DNA from: Clitopilus passeckerianus
Lineage: Eukaryota > Basidiomycota > Agaricomycetes > Agaricales > Entolomataceae
NCBI GenBank assembly: GCA_944990035.1
Contig: CALYLX010000116.1
Span: forward strand, 62,001-126,000
Direction of reading: 5' to 3'
Length of the DNA stretch: 64,000 nt
Each line of letters starts with the position of its first letter. Position 1 is the stretch's first letter. Below the pieces are notes generated by a model, which saw only the letters and a program-made list of their open reading frames with translations, searched no databases and was not told the origin of the DNA. The position numbers and the translations under genes are program-made. Of the stretch, positions 45,334 to 57,762 are shown piece by piece.

Positions 45334-46325
45334 TTAGATAGCCTTGCTCTTGACAAGCTCTGGAAAGGATAAGTCAGTTCGTGTTCTATAAACGCAGACG
45401 GTAAATATACTCACGCTCAACCTCAGCAACGGCAGCGAGGATGATATCCTTCTGGGTCTTCTCATCCTTGATGCTGGCCATGACGTTGTTGATGACAGTC
45501 TTGGTGAGGTCGGCCTGCTCGCTCTGCTTCACCTGAGCCTCATATCGCACCCAGCTGTCGAGGACAGCCTTGACCTCAGCGGCAACGGCGACTTTTTGTT
45601 GCTGAACGAAAGTCTCAGACTCGAGCTTGGCGGTTTCCTATAAGGAAACAATGTAAGAACATAAATACAGGTTTCAACATGCAAGGTACATACCTTGGAC
45701 AACGCAAAGAGACCCTCGGTCAGGGAGACAACATCCTTCATTTGAGCAACGTTGTCGATGCGCTCCTGGACGGCCTGGGTGTGCTCAGCACGGGCACCAT
45801 CAAGGACCTTCTTGATGCGAGCAATGTTGCCCTCAGCCCATTGCTTGTAAGGTTCTTGAATAACCTAGTCCGAAAAACAGCCTCAGCATTCCATTCCAAC
45901 AACTGCCAACAAATTTGATGTACCTTGCCGAAGTAGGTGAAGAAGATGATGGAGGCGAGTAGGATGATAGACTCCTCGTTGACAACGTAGAGTTCTTGAG
46001 AGATGGCAGCGGCAGCCAAACCAGTTCCGAGGATGGCGGTGGTGCCCTTGGTGAGCAGGCTGGGGTGTGAAGGTAGCTTCTCAATGAGCTCGTTGGCGCG
46101 CTCCGAGGGAGGTTGGGGAGCGGTGGCGAGAGTGCGTCTACGAAGAATGCCTTAATCCCTTTGCTCATCGTCAAAAATGTGGATAGCCAACGTACGCAAA
46201 CTGAGGCAGAGCAGCGACAGCTCTTGGTCGGGCTAAAAATTCATTAAGTACGTGCAATAATGAGCTCAAAGCTTGCAGAGCGTACCGGTCACCCGCAGTG
46301 AGTTGAGAGCAATCCTGGAGGCCAT
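45334..46325 (-). CDS. ATP4: ATP4, mitochondrial F1Fo ATP synthase subunit b
   Basis: This is the peripheral stalk subunit that holds F1 to the membrane part of complex V. The start is MASRIALNSLRVT (46325), followed by an intron and a mitochondrial presequence (RPRAVAALPQFARTLATAP). Next come NELIEKLPSHPSLLTKGTTAILGTGLAAAAISQELYVVNEESIILLASIIFFTYFGK with two membrane segments. The long helical stalk then reads VIQEPYKQWAEGNIARIKKVLDGARAEHTQAVQERIDNV, VSLTEGLFALSKETAKLESETFVQQQKVAVAAEVKAVLDSWVRYE and ILAAVAEVERELVKSKAI. Five or six short introns are present. The length, about 245 residues, is normal. It is divergent from the kinase-like gene at 46600, so the 275 bases between may act as a shared promoter. 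Confidence 0.93.
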
Positions 46326-46599
46326 TTCGGTGTTTTGTTCTGAAGTTCGGAGGAGCCTTTGACTAGACTTGCTACGAGTTGGCTGCGTGAGAATTTCTTG
46401 CCCGAGTTTCCACGATCACTCCGTCCGAAGACCAAACATGAGTAAATAACGCGTGTCTTCCAATTGGACACTACAAAACGCGCTAGCCAAGGTACAAGAA
46501 TCATTGAATACTCAAAAGCTCTTATACAATGTTGCTTGTTTAAAAAAGTAAGTAAGTACTTGACGAAGGGCATCAGACACTTTTTGCGCAAACAGGCAG

Positions 46600-47502
46600 G
46601 TGCAAATAGATGCAAAGAACTTGTACGACTTGTTGCCTAAGTCGGATCTGGTCGTGACGTTCCCTCCCATTAGCGGGCAAATTATGGGTATTTTGCTCAA
46701 TTTTTGGCTCCTCTTTCCCGAGGACATCCGCCTCTGGACTTACAAGAAACTAGTTTCGCTCGGAATCCGTCTCTATGGCCGCACGACATCACCCTGCTGT
46801 TTTCGCCTGCCTTTCAACCTATACGCCAAAGTCGGGCTCTACGTGGATATGAACGAAGCACACGCGCTACGCTTTCTCAATGGACGCGTGGTAGGACCTA
46901 TTCCGAGACTAGTTGATGCCATCTCCGTTCAGACAGGTGCTTTCATCGTCATGACGGGTTTGCCTGGCAAGCCACTTGAAGATCGTCTATGCAGGATGTC
47001 ACCCCAACAGCGGACTCTGCTCGCTCTCGACCTCAAGCAGATCTTTGATCAGCTTCGCTCTATACCACCTCCCCGAGAAGGGTCCAGAATCTGCGCAGTA
47101 GACGGAGGTGCCTTCAGATGTTTCCGCGTAACAGACGATAGGATCGGGCCCTTTCCTACCGAACTGGACTTTTATCGATTCCTTTATGGTCGATTGTGGC
47201 TACCAGAGCAGGAGCGCCTCAAAACACTCGCAGAGCCTGTTCACACGAGAACCTACCCCTTTTGTCTTCATCACAACGACCTTGCACCACAGAACATGCT
47301 CGTAGATGACGAGGGCCGCTTATCAGGCCTGGTAGACTGGGCAGGTCTGGCGTGGTTTCCACAATACTGGGAATGGACAAGATCATACTACGGAACTGAT
47401 GTTTACCGCGAGTGGCAGGCCTTGCTCGATGAGGTCTTTGGACGTTGGGAGAAGGAGCTTGCGGTAGAGCAGGAGTTCTGGCGCTTTAGCAGCCCTTGGT
47501 GA
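46600..47502 (+). CDS. Aminoglycoside phosphotransferase / choline-kinase-like protein
   Basis: A single-exon protein of 300 residues with the APH fold common in fungi. Its catalytic loop CLHHNDLAPQNMLVDDEGRLSGLVDWA contains the HxD base and the Mg-binding Asn. The DWA segment is equivalent to the kinase DFG. The N-lobe includes ALRFLNGRVVGPIPRLVDAI and FIVMTGLPGKPLEDRL, the hinge that normally binds ATP. It ends FWRFSSPW. Such proteins are kinase-like with small-molecule substrates, and here none can be named. It is not a resistance gene by inference: members are frequent in mushroom genomes. The ATG at 46600 is the only one giving a full N-lobe. Confidence 0.82.
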   Translation: MQIDAKNLYDLLPKSDLVVTFPPISGQIMGILLNFWLLFPEDIRLWTYKKLVSLGIRLYGRTTSPCCFRLPFNLYAKVGLYVDMNEAHALRFLNGRVVGPIPRLVDAISVQTGAFIVMTGLPGKPLEDRLCRMSPQQRTLLALDLKQIFDQLRSIPPPREGSRICAVDGGAFRCFRVTDDRIGPFPTELDFYRFLYGRLWLPEQERLKTLAEPVHTRTYPFCLHHNDLAPQNMLVDDEGRLSGLVDWAGLAWFPQYWEWTRSYYGTDVYREWQALLDEVFGRWEKELAVEQEFWRFSSPW

Positions 47503-47655
47503 TATTCTTTAATCTGTACGGCTTTTCGTTGCAAGTTCGACTATATATCTGACGCTTTTCACGCAATTTTGTAATAAAATTTCACAGCCCTTTTTGGCTG
47601 AGCACACAAAAACGTGTTTATGTAGCACAAAATCTCTACACATAATTGGAGTCAA

Positions 47656-48168
47656 TTAGATGATATGGCAAGAACCAATTCCCATCGCACGAGCATCTCG
47701 AAAAGCCAACGCTTCGACACGAAAGGCGGCCCAAAGCTGGCCGACATCATTGCATTGGACCCAGCCTGCGGTCAATAGGTGTCAATTTCTAGCCCATACA
47801 AAACAACCCGAGCGTACCTTTCGCGACTGATAGCGCAATAGCATTGCGGACCCAGTGGTTGCACCTCCATTCCTCCCCTGCGGCGCATCGGGGGGATTGC
47901 AGAATAGGCACCTCGTTGAACAGCTTGACGAGAGTGTCGTGAGTGACAGAATCATCAACCATGCCGATCTTCTTGGCTGCGACGGCTGACATGGACTTCA
48001 CAAGATTGACAGGCTTGTGTTGGAAAACCCAACCAGGGTTCTGGTTAGCATGGTAAAGGGTGCCGACATCGTTCTTCGTTTCACGTAGAGGCCATAGCGA
48101 AAGACGTCGCCCGGGGGTGCTTGTCTCCAGAATGCCGCCACATAGATTGCTTTCCGCTCAGTAGACAT
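47656..48168 (-). pseudogene. DUF6914-like small protein, frame broken near 48083
   Basis: The N-terminus MSTERKAIYVAAFWRQAPPGD and the turn FRYGLYV agree with a family of small basidiomycete proteins (DUF6914-type) that share a WxxxLxV core and a later Cys-x-x-W motif. The rest is in another frame: GTLYHANQNPGWVFQHKPVNLVK, then CNHWVRNAIALSVAKG, and after an intron GWVQCNDVGQLWAAFRVEALAFRDARAMG. One base appears to be missing in an A run near 48083. A GTGAGT...ACAG intron sits in the 5' leader just before the ATG. No function is known for the family. With the frame as read the gene is not translatable in full, so pseudogene or base-call error. Confidence 0.55.
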
Positions 48169-48315
48169 GGCGATCTGTATCACGTATGAGCGTCAACAAT
48201 TGGTCGAACGGTCATGCCCGTGAACAACTCACTGGTGCTCAGAGAAAATAATAGTTGAGATACTCGTAGAGAGTGAAGATTCAAGTGGGGATGCTGGTTC
48301 AAAGAAAGGTTGTTG

Positions 48316-48325
48316 GTATATATAG
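48316..48325 (-). promoter_or_regulatory. TATA box of the DUF6914-like gene
   Basis: TATATATA on the minus strand, about 150 bases before the ATG. The 5'-leader intron accounts for the extra distance. Confidence 0.5.
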
Positions 48326-50686
48326 GTGTCTATCGAGGAGAAGGTTGCACAGCGTGTATCTGACAAACTAGAAATTGACGTAACTCTGTTGTGCCGTTGT
48401 GTTCTAGTGCCGGCGCATTGTAGGTCCAGATGTTCTCGTATAGCTGTTTAATGACTTGGGGGCTGTTATAGTGGGATATACGGGCAGACTCTACCTTGGG
48501 GAGACACAGAAACGCTGATTTAACACAGAATGCGCCACATCAAAACCAAAATGGCAAGTCGCTTAACGGCTCCCTTTACAGTATCTGCCCCTGTAATCTG
48601 ATTAGGCCATGTGCAAGTGACTCTCCACTAGATATAAATCACGTCCCGCACCCTTAGTGACACGGGCAGGCGGCCTCTGACGCAGGATATAATTTGTGGA
48701 TTGCCCCATGATGATATGGCGTGCCTTTTGAGGTCAGTAAAGGTGTGGATTTCCGAAGAGAAGATATCAGATCAGATCGATCAACAGGAGAGAGCTTCGA
48801 GAGTCTGCATCGGGTCATTATGACAGAACTTGTATTATGCCGGTTTTTGGGAAGGCTATGAAACAGTCCGGTTATGCAGCGCTGACAAGAAGGGAAAACA
48901 CGCGTTAAAGCTACGAAGAAATGTCCGAGTTCAACCTGAATTAATTTATCTTCTGACTTCTACCAAAAGATGGCACGAACCCACAGTGCACTTCGGCTAA
49001 ATAGTAGCTCCTGCAGGCAACTACACCCCAGACATTGGCTCACAAGTCATCAGAGCAACAGCTATCACAAAACGTACTGTAAGCAAGGGGACCAACAGAG
49101 TATGTGGCATAATAGCATCACGTCAACGTATCGCTTCCGAGGGTGCATTATTGGAAATACAACAGGGGGAGTTGCTCGTATGAGGCCTGCTCAGGAAGCA
49201 ATCAGACGGCCTCTCGAAGTCCCATCGGAAATAGCTGTGGTTGCTACTGCATACAATTCGCTCTCCAGTGATCCCGTGACTTCCAATTTACAGTGCTCGC
49301 GATATATCTATACAACCGCTCGCCTAGGGTGAATTCCTTAAAGAGTTGCCGCACCTCAGGCCTTAGGCATCACCTTCGAAGGTGGCAACCTTCACTTAAT
49401 CTGGTCGGGACGCGATCAAGGCTCGATGAGAGACCAGAGTTGAAGAAAGCTGTGTGACTGGGGCGGCCCTGTATTTGAATAGTGAGGACCCCCAATGTCC
49501 CAATGGCTGGAGTGCTTTGAAGTGCCGTAGCGAAAGATAGCTAGCATTACAGTGATCCTGCCCCCACAGGTCGGAGCGAATTATGAATGACAGACCACAT
49601 TTACAGACCTTTCAAGGATACTGGAGTTAGAACATTAGTGGCTGAATACAAAGTTAGGTTGTTTCGATCTTGCATACAACAGCAGGTAAACGAAGGTTGA
49701 GTCCGAGCATAGTCATTAGTTTAAAGGATCGACAAACCAAGTCACTCGAGGTCCTGTTCAGTTCCTCCGTATAAGGTATTTCGGGTACCCTTGCCCGACA
49801 AGGGGATGTTTACCCAAGAAGGCTAGTGGCGTGTGCCTCTCTACGGTATCACCCCCTTGCCAGTGCTCATGCTTCTGATCGAGCGAGTCTTCACACATGT
49901 TTGTTCTGAAGCCACGAGTATAACTGGTTGACAACATAATGGGCTTCTACTGTTACCCAAATACGCTACATACCAAGGATTAGGAGTCACGAAAGCCACA
50001 ACTTCTGGTGGTAGGGGGCCCAGAAGAAATACACAGAAAGTTCTAATCAAGCAGTCGACACAATGGAGATCTTCACCGCCCCCCACTTGTAGGTGTATAC
50101 AGCGTCCATAAGTTGCAGAAGGCGACACCGTGACATGCTCCACGATGAGAATAGACGAAGTATTCACACATCTGGAAAACCGGGGGAAACTGAAATAAAC
50201 TTATATTCCTCATGACTGTTCCGCAACCATTCCGGATAATGACAACAAATAATAACACAATACGACTGGACTATCATCTTGAAGGAGACTCGTTATCAGG
50301 TGTGATTTAACGTGAAGGGAACAAGGAATGGTGATCAAACCGCCATTCTCATAGGTGCTATATGATATGATTGTGAAGGCATCGTACTTACTGCATGACA
50401 TTTGTCGCTAAGTGTCATTGTCTTGTGAGAAAAGTATAAAATTTTGTTCTGTCTTGTACCATATGAACATTTGGTTTCAGGGTCCCGACTCCATTCTCCC
50501 TATGATCCAGGAATTATGATGATCCGTTGAACTGATCTTTGAGTTTATATCTGCTCATAACATTGTTCCTCTCCCTTAGCCCAGAGATTCCGTGAGCAGG
50601 CAGCTTGGTTATTAAACCGGGAAAACCATATTCAAAGAGGCGGATACATATTGAATCTGTTAGCCTAATGTTTCTCGCTGCAATTG
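48326..50686. other. 2.4-kb region without a supported gene
   Basis: Read on both strands, it shows only short open frames without conserved motifs. No tRNA, inverted repeat or tandem repeat was noticed. Confidence 0.4.
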
Positions 50687-53240
50687 CTAAGGTGTACCGT
50701 AGCCATCAGCCTCATCTCCACTTCCCATATCGTCCGTCCTGCCGCCATCCGAGCCATCATCCGAGTCTCCTAGGTCACTAGCCTCGCCAAGGCCGCTCAG
50801 GCAGTCAGACCCTTCCGACTCAGCCTCTGATACCTCCTTCAAGTCAGACGGGTTATCAGAGCCTGGAGGGACCTGCCCTCTACCAATGGGTTTCTGGACA
50901 AGGTCCGAGTCTTTCATAGTGACGTCCGAGTCTGCTGCTGTGACATCTGTCTCTGGTGATGCCCTTGCTCTGTTTTTCTCTACTCGAGAGCTGCTACCCT
51001 CACCTCTGTCAGAGTCCATTTCGTCGTCGTCGTTCTCAAAGTCGGAATCTGACTGATCACCGGCAAGGAGATCTCTATTGCTGCCTAGGTGGCCAACCCC
51101 TTCAATTCCAATGTAACGCATGAACATGTCTCGGTCAACAAAACTGAAAGCTGTTTGAGTCAACATGAGCATTCAAGGGCGCTAGAACACTCACATATTC
51201 ACATAGCACTGGAAAGTGTCGCCGCCTTGTTGACGATTGAGGGCCACTGCACGGGGATCTGCCGAGTTGCTGATAGTTTCTGAGGCTGTTTGAGGCTGTG
51301 AAGCGAATGCGGGAATTAGATGACAGCCTCGAACCAAAGCAGCTGGATCCAAGAATGTGAAAGCATAATAATCTGTGGGCGGGACCATCGCAACCTTGGG
51401 GAGTCGAGCAGACTTGAAACCGGCTGTGAACCGTCCTTGTTTTTCGGGGCGGAACCATCGGACCCATAGGAACTGGATTTGTTGAACGGCGTGATTGGCG
51501 TACTGAGGGTGGTCAGACCAGACTTTTGCGTGGTAAACCCCAAGTATGCGAGCGTATCGATAGGACCCATGATGAGGGCCGCCTTCTTGAGGTACCGCAA
51601 CAACGTCAGGGTGAGTTCTTGAATGGACATAGTCGAAGTCCCGGCGAACGTCATAGGTGGTGAAATTGACTACAACGGCATTGACAGCATAGATTTGGTC
51701 ACGGACAACATGGACAGTATTCCTTTCCTCATCAGAGAATGTCCCATAGAGGTCACCGTTAGCACCGATGTGTCGACCAAGCAGATGTCCTTGAAGCTTT
51801 CGCCAAAAATCCTTCGAGGAAGTCAAGCCAAATATATAAATGGATAAAATATTTGAATCACTCACATTGTAAGCTAGATTTCCTGTTTCGGCCCGCAAGA
51901 GGTCCCAAATGTTGACTGGTTGATTTTGCGACCAGGATATTTGATAGGGGAGATCAGGGTCCCGGCGTTCCTTAGGCTGCAGAGAGCTTGTGCTTTTCTT
52001 TGAGTTTCGAAGAAACCGGGATTCAAGGGAGGCTTGCTGCCTCCGGTATCGAAGGGCAATCTGTCGGCTGTGGTTTCGCTTGTTTGTCATCCGATAAAGG
52101 CGCTTCACGGTCCGATGGGCAAGTTCTCCCTGAACAGCTCGTCAATGTGGAGTAAAATTATCCCAGGAGGTCCAACTTACGACTTGAGTGGAATATGAAT
52201 CAGTTCCGCCAAAGTCCTTGATAGCCTGAACATAGTCTCCTAGGGCATGGAACTTGTAGGTTGAGATGTTCAGTTCCTTCGCTTCGGCGGTCACTGGTTC
52301 TGAAATGCTATTCCCGCCCTTCGACTCTTTCTTTGCCTTTTCGCGACGCCTTTTGTCGATTTCTCGAGGTAGCTCAACCGTCTGGAATTGCGAGCATGTA
52401 AAGTCGCGAAATTGACGCATCAACTGGCCATATTCAGTTGTCAACTGTTCAAAGTGAGCCAAGGTGGATTCAGTGTGTAACCGAAGCTTGGCGAGCGCAT
52501 GCCACTCAGCAGTGCGGAAGAGGAGCTTCATGAGGTGGGCATTGTGTGGTTCGTCAAGAAGGCCTTCGAATGCAGGGATTGCGCACTGCAGTATGTCTTC
52601 AAAATCGCGACCGGCGAGCTTTTTCATTGCCGAAACGTTTGTCGAGAATTTCCGTATGGTACCATTACTCCCAAATGTAGGTATTCTCCTAAATCTTTGT
52701 AAATAAGGTGTGGTTGTCAGTATTAATAGTTAAATGATGTTCAGGAAACACCCACCGGTTGTCCAGCTCCTCCACAAGGCTGCCCCGACGATCAGCTGCA
52801 TATAACATTCGGACAAGGTGGATAAATAAGGCTTTCCAGATTCCGAGCTCAAATTCATGCAGCAAGTCGACGACAAGCATACGATGCAGGTTGAAGCCTG
52901 GTTCAGATCCAAGGCAGGCATCAAATGCATTCTAAATACTACACTTTAGCATCTGGTTGGCGACACCAAGTTAGACAGGTTGCTTACTACTGTAGGAACA
53001 GAAGATGTCTCCGATAACAGGTTCTTCACCAAATTGGTTGATATGCTGAGCCCCATGTTGTAAATTATCTCCCGTGCAGTCTTAACGGCGGCTCGGAGAT
53101 ATTTCCTGACGCCCGTAAGCCGAAAGGCCAGATCACGAACTTGTCCCATCAAATCAAGTTTTGAATCTGGGACCAAGCACCGCGGACAAGGGCATGTCCC
53201 GCCGTCCTTGATTGTCGCTAGCAGAGCCCTAGAGAATAGT
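50687..53240 (-). mobile_element. Plavaka-type transposase remnant, 5'-truncated
   Basis: Only the C-terminal part of the protein is present. On the minus strand segments read ALLATIKDGGTCPCPRCLVPDSKLDL, then LRAAVKTAREIIYNMG, NAFDACLGSEPGFNLHRMLVVDLLHEFELGIWKALFIHLVRMLY, and MKKLAGRDFEDILQCAIPAFEGLLDEPHNAHLM. Next come LAKLRLHTESTL, ISTYKFHALGDYVQAIKDFGGTDSYST and the basic HRTVKRLYRMTNKR. The tail is acidic. This order is the one I know for the Plavaka family of fungal DNA transposons (CACTA-related). Upstream of about 53240 the expected N-terminal half is absent. Introns are read from GT-AG ends. Terminal repeats were not found. Confidence 0.82.
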
Positions 53241-54696
53241 GCAGTCAGACTTCAAGACTCAGACATGAAGTAGTAATAGGCATGCTTCGTGCAGCCTCCT
53301 CCGCGAACCGAAGAGAAAACCCAAGTTAAGTTCCTACATAGATCTTGGCAATAGGCGAGGCTTCGAGATGTGTACGAATTTTAGAAACGTGCGAGAGTCG
53401 CGAACAAAGGAGAGCCTGCTCCTCCGAGCCAGCCTATAAGCCAATGCAGGCTGCGTCGATTGCGACGAGTTGTTGGCTACTGTATTCAAGTCATCACCTT
53501 GGTCGACCGCTTTCGCTCAATGCACAAATATGTCTACACAACGCGTCATTCAAAAATGGCCATCAAGCTTTCTAGTACGCGTTACAGACCGAATCGTTTC
53601 ATCCTCAAACTCGATCGTAAGGTAGGAAAAGGCAAGGAAGCAGGATCTCTGACAGCCTTGAAGAAATATAAAGCAACGCAGATAACTATTGCGAATGTGT
53701 TTCAACAATGAACCAATAACGATCCACTTACCAATCTTCAACGCAAAGGGGTCAAGTCTTTTTTTTTACAATTCATTTACTTTTTCCATACTAGTCTGTT
53801 ATTGACTGGAAGGAGGAGACAAGGATAAACCTAATATTCCCAGCAATGTCCTTGGTAAAATAGCAAATATCCTCAAAATATTCTGCCGAGCTTCAGCCGT
53901 TCACGTACAATCAACTTAGGCACAGAACATCCTTCGAAGTGTCTTTCGCTTCGGTTTCTGGGGCTCAGCGCAGGAAACCTATACATTTGCAAATTTAATC
54001 GCAAGAACTAATGACATCAACAAGTGTGTGAGCTTGAGACCTATTAGGCTGTTTCACGGTCAGGCGTCTCACCTATACGCGGCACAACGCCTCAAATTAT
54101 GCCTTTGGGGGAATCGGAGGAAATTTCGCGTTTTCACCAAATTTCCCTCAAATTCCCCTTCAGATCTTTCGATCAGAGAATTTACGGAGGATGTCCCATT
54201 TTCACAAGATTTCCCTTTCATTCCGACATTGGTTTCCCTCACATTTTGACATAGATTATTGAGAGCTTATATAGCTACGCCCACTTCCACTCACATCCAG
54301 CCATATGGCTCAATCTGCGGAAATAGACTACGCTCAGATATGGAAGCAGAAACACAATACCTGTTTGGCCTGACTTGACCTCCATGACCACATAATCGAC
54401 GACCTTTTGGTCGTTTGGTCGCTCTACGGCCGGCCCCCTCAACGCCGAAAGTTATCACCTGCACTCTGACTTTAGGTGGGGCCCTCGCAGATGAAGAAAA
54501 ATGAATTAATTAATTCAGAGGCGAGAACCAATCAGAATCGTCGATCGTGTCAGTCATGTGCGTATGATTAAATAGGTATAACGATTTGCCTTACAGAGTA
54601 GGTCGGATCAGAGAGATACCATCTATAGTATAACATTTCGAACTCAGCTACATCGCTCCATGCCCCCACCCATGGTCAGACTGCCGTTATCACAGC
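53241..54696. other. Region without a supported gene
   Basis: This is the upstream side of the transposase remnant. A low-complexity T-rich stretch is near 53758 and AATTAATTAATT is near 54505. A short open frame at 53553-53711 shows no match. Confidence 0.4.
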
Positions 54697-55085
54697 ATGA
54701 GCTCCTTCAGAGCGGTCCGTCGACCTGCTCTTTCGAAGGAAGCGCTTGCAGTTGGGAACGGTTTCTCGAGCCATTGTGCCGAACTCCATGAGTTTAGATA
54801 TAGAGGCCATTACATTGGGTGCGTATTTAGCTGAAGCTGGGACGGAGGCGCATCAGGTTTTGAGGGTGCATTTCTCTTTCTCTGGATTTGGGGAGAAGCT
54901 CATGCATGTGATAGACAAAATTCAAGGAATCGGACCAACGTCTTGCCTCCCTAATGGGCGAACTCAAGGAGACCGAGAATACTCTTCCAGAAAAACCTAT
55001 CATCCCTCTTGGCTATATCCCCAAGGAAACGCAGAGCAAGATCATGCATCCGTCCATGGATTTCCTCGAGGAGAATGATATGTAA
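54697..55085 (+). CDS. Possible small gene, unrecognised
   Basis: An ATG at 54697 opens MSSFRAVRRPALSKEALAVG and continues to HEFRYRGHYIG, where a GTGCGT donor lies. A second exon in another frame, beginning near 54928, ends ENTLPEKPIIPLGYIPKETQ and then a stop at 55085. The join between the two is not clear. The protein would be short and polar. I do not recognise it and it may not be real. Confidence 0.3.
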
Positions 55086-55259
55086 TCGTTGCTTGTCCCC
55101 CCGAAATCCACAGCAAGTCTCCCAAAGCTTTTGACCACGCTAACTTATCACACATCTACAACAAAACTAGCTTCATATAATTCTATCTTGTTTCTATATA
55201 CAACCTAATCCGTAGTCTACATATCGCATTCCATTCCAAGTAAATAATATCCTCAAAAT

Positions 55260-56824
55260 TTAACCCTTCTTTGTCTTAAGATCCCTCCACAAAATAGAAT
55301 ACATCGCAATGCCAATTCCCACAAAAGCGATTTCCAACCCAACATAATTGAGCAACCCAACCTTCACACCACTACCTCCCCAAATAGCCCCTGTCACTCG
55401 ACCCGAATAATTACTGTATTGGATAGCCAATGACGTCCTTCCATTCCATGACGGTGGAAGCTGCTTGCTGAGGGTGCTAATCGTGACCGTACTCGCAACA
55501 TTGAAGCCCAGCGCAATGGCCCACCAGCACACGTACACGCTGCCGAAATTCAGTTTCTGTGTCTTGAGGAGAGAAAGGAAGATGAGGAGAGCAACGAGCC
55601 CAAGCCCGGATCCTGCGGCTAGAATGTGGCGATCCTGAACGCGGCGAGCAAAGAAAAGATTGAGGATTAGGAAGGGGAAGGCTGTTATTCCTCCCAATGC
55701 AATGAAGTTTCCCGCAGCGAATGGTGACCAATGGAAAGGAGGGGTCACAGCACCGAATACTGGGAGGTTGGACTCCCATGCTCCGAGAATGAAAAAGGAG
55801 GTCATCGCAAACCAGCACATGCAAACGACGACTCCCCATTGACGAGCTGTCAGGCGGAACTTCGCGGAAGGCCGCGGTGGTTGCTCTTCCAGCGGAACTG
55901 CGGGTACCGGGAGTACGCTAAGGGCGGTGGAATGTCCCTTGTCTTTGGATCCGGCCTGAAACGTTGACTCTGTTGCTGCCGACGGTGCTTCAAAGGCTCG
56001 CTGTTCGTGCGGGATATCTTCGTACCAAACTGTAACACAAACCCAGAATGCACACCAGGCCGCCGCCATGATCCATCCTGGGCTGGTGAATCCATTGAAT
56101 ATACGATTTTTGAACCCGATCTTGAACAATAAACCGCCTGCGAACGGGCCCAAGCTCATTCCAAGGCCTTGCCCTATCACTAGCCAGCTCGCCAGCGTCG
56201 TTCTTTGGCGGATCCCGACTATACGAGGATCTGAGCAATACCTTTTGGTATACATCCAGAGGGTAAAGCCAAAACCGTTGACCATACGCCCAATAAGGAT
56301 GAGGTAAAGAAAATTAGCCCGGTAGGCGAGGGCGTAGAGGATATGCCCAAGGATCATGGAAGCACAACTGACGTGAAGGGGTATTTTGTAGCGACCTAAT
56401 CAAAGATACGTTAGCATCACCATGGGAAGTTCGAAACAAGATGAACCACCTTTGTCAAATTGACCCAACGGGACGAGAGTGAGGGCAGATATTGCGGGAG
56501 GAATACCGATAACGATTCCAGAAAAGGTGGAGTTGCCTCCGAGATAAATAGCATATTCATTGGAAGCAGAGACGACAATAAAGAACGAGACCTGGGGGAT
56601 CGTTCATAAAATGTTAAATACGAGTTCGATTGGAGCTGCACCTGCAACAGCATGTTGGCGACAATAATGATCACCAACGAGGATCGTTTTGGGAGTTTGA
56701 GTTCTTCCATTTGAACTGGATCCCGAGCCTCAGTCGAACCTCTCATATCTGAATTAGGTTTTCCCAGAAAATTCCTGGTGGAGTGAATGGTCCTGAGAAT
56801 GCTGGTGCCGAGGCTGCCTCTCAT
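55260..56824 (-). CDS. Major facilitator superfamily transporter
   Basis: An integral membrane carrier. The first exon starts MRGSLGTSILRTIHSTRNFL and runs through LKLPKRSSLVIIIVANMLLQ, the first membrane helix. The second exon has SFFIVVSASNEYAIYLGG and IPPAISALTLVPLGQFDKG. The long third exon opens SMILGHILYALAYRANFLYLILIGRMVNGFGFTLWMYTKRY, the RMVNGFG-type motif, and has GIRQRTTLASWLVIGQGLGMSLGPFAGG in helices 4-5. A charged central loop precedes KFRLTARQWGVVVCMCWFAMTSFF, and the protein ends VGIGIAMYSILWRDLKTKKG. About 490 residues and close to 12 helices. The substrate is unknown. Confidence 0.88.
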
Positions 56825-57762
56825 GGTGTCGACGACCCAGCTTCAGGGAGCAGCACAAGGTGAAGGTTGTGGCAGAAGACAGATGGCTGCGGTTTCTTTT
56901 TCTGCCGGCTGTTATCCATGCTTTGATGCGTCGAACGCCGGGCTTCTGTCATCCTCGACAATTCCATATGAATGCTAAAGATCTCCTTGTTAGATCCATC
57001 GCTTCCAGAAGCACAAGCGACACGATCTCTCACAGCCGCTCAGTCAAGATAGGCTCAGAAGAAGACATTCTCGATTACTCGGAGTCGCTTGGGTTAACGT
57101 GCACAGGTTCCGTGGTAAGCACGTATTCATGTCAATCTATTCGCGAAATTCGGAAGTTTGCATTCTGATTTAGATACAGGCAAGTCTATGAAACAAAAGC
57201 AAAGATATACGTAGAACGAGACCTATACAGGGTGTAATGGTTGATTTGTGGAAGTCCGAGAAAAAGGAATGTTGTTCCTGCATTGCAATTCCGATAGAGA
57301 GTGACCGGTGAACGTTGAGATAGACGTTGGGGGTAAAGGAATGTATGTGGTTTTTGGGTTGAGAGTCGAGGTAGGCCGGAAAAGGGTTAAATGGATAGAT
57401 GACCAACATCTAGATATGTGCATGGGAAGATGGAAACGCATACACAAGTAGGTTATTTTTCCAAAACTGCATAGGCAGCGAGAAAGCGTGAGGGATGAAG
57501 GAGAGGATACTGAGCCCAACAGATGTACAATAGAAGAGAGGGGTAAAATGAGTTGAAGATTTTGGTAGATGGGTAATCAGATGGTCTAAATAGTAGTAAT
57601 ACAAGTCCAACGGGTGCAAGAGCGGCCAAACAGAGCAAGAATACGAGACAGGGGTAACCAAAGCATGGAACAGGAATCATCGAATAAAGTGCAGAGAAGA
57701 AGGATGGTTGGTATAAAAATGTCCCATATGAAGAACTGACGTTGTTCATCGGCTCGGGACAT
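56825..57762. other. Intergenic region
   Basis: It lies between the MFS gene and the 3' end of the HSF gene. No supported gene; the last part is probably the HSF 3' UTR. Confidence 0.4.

Noticed and set aside
53553..53711. Small basic open frame starting MAIKLSSTRYRPNRF
   Set aside because: It looks superficially like a ribosomal protein but matches none that I know, and has no splice partner.
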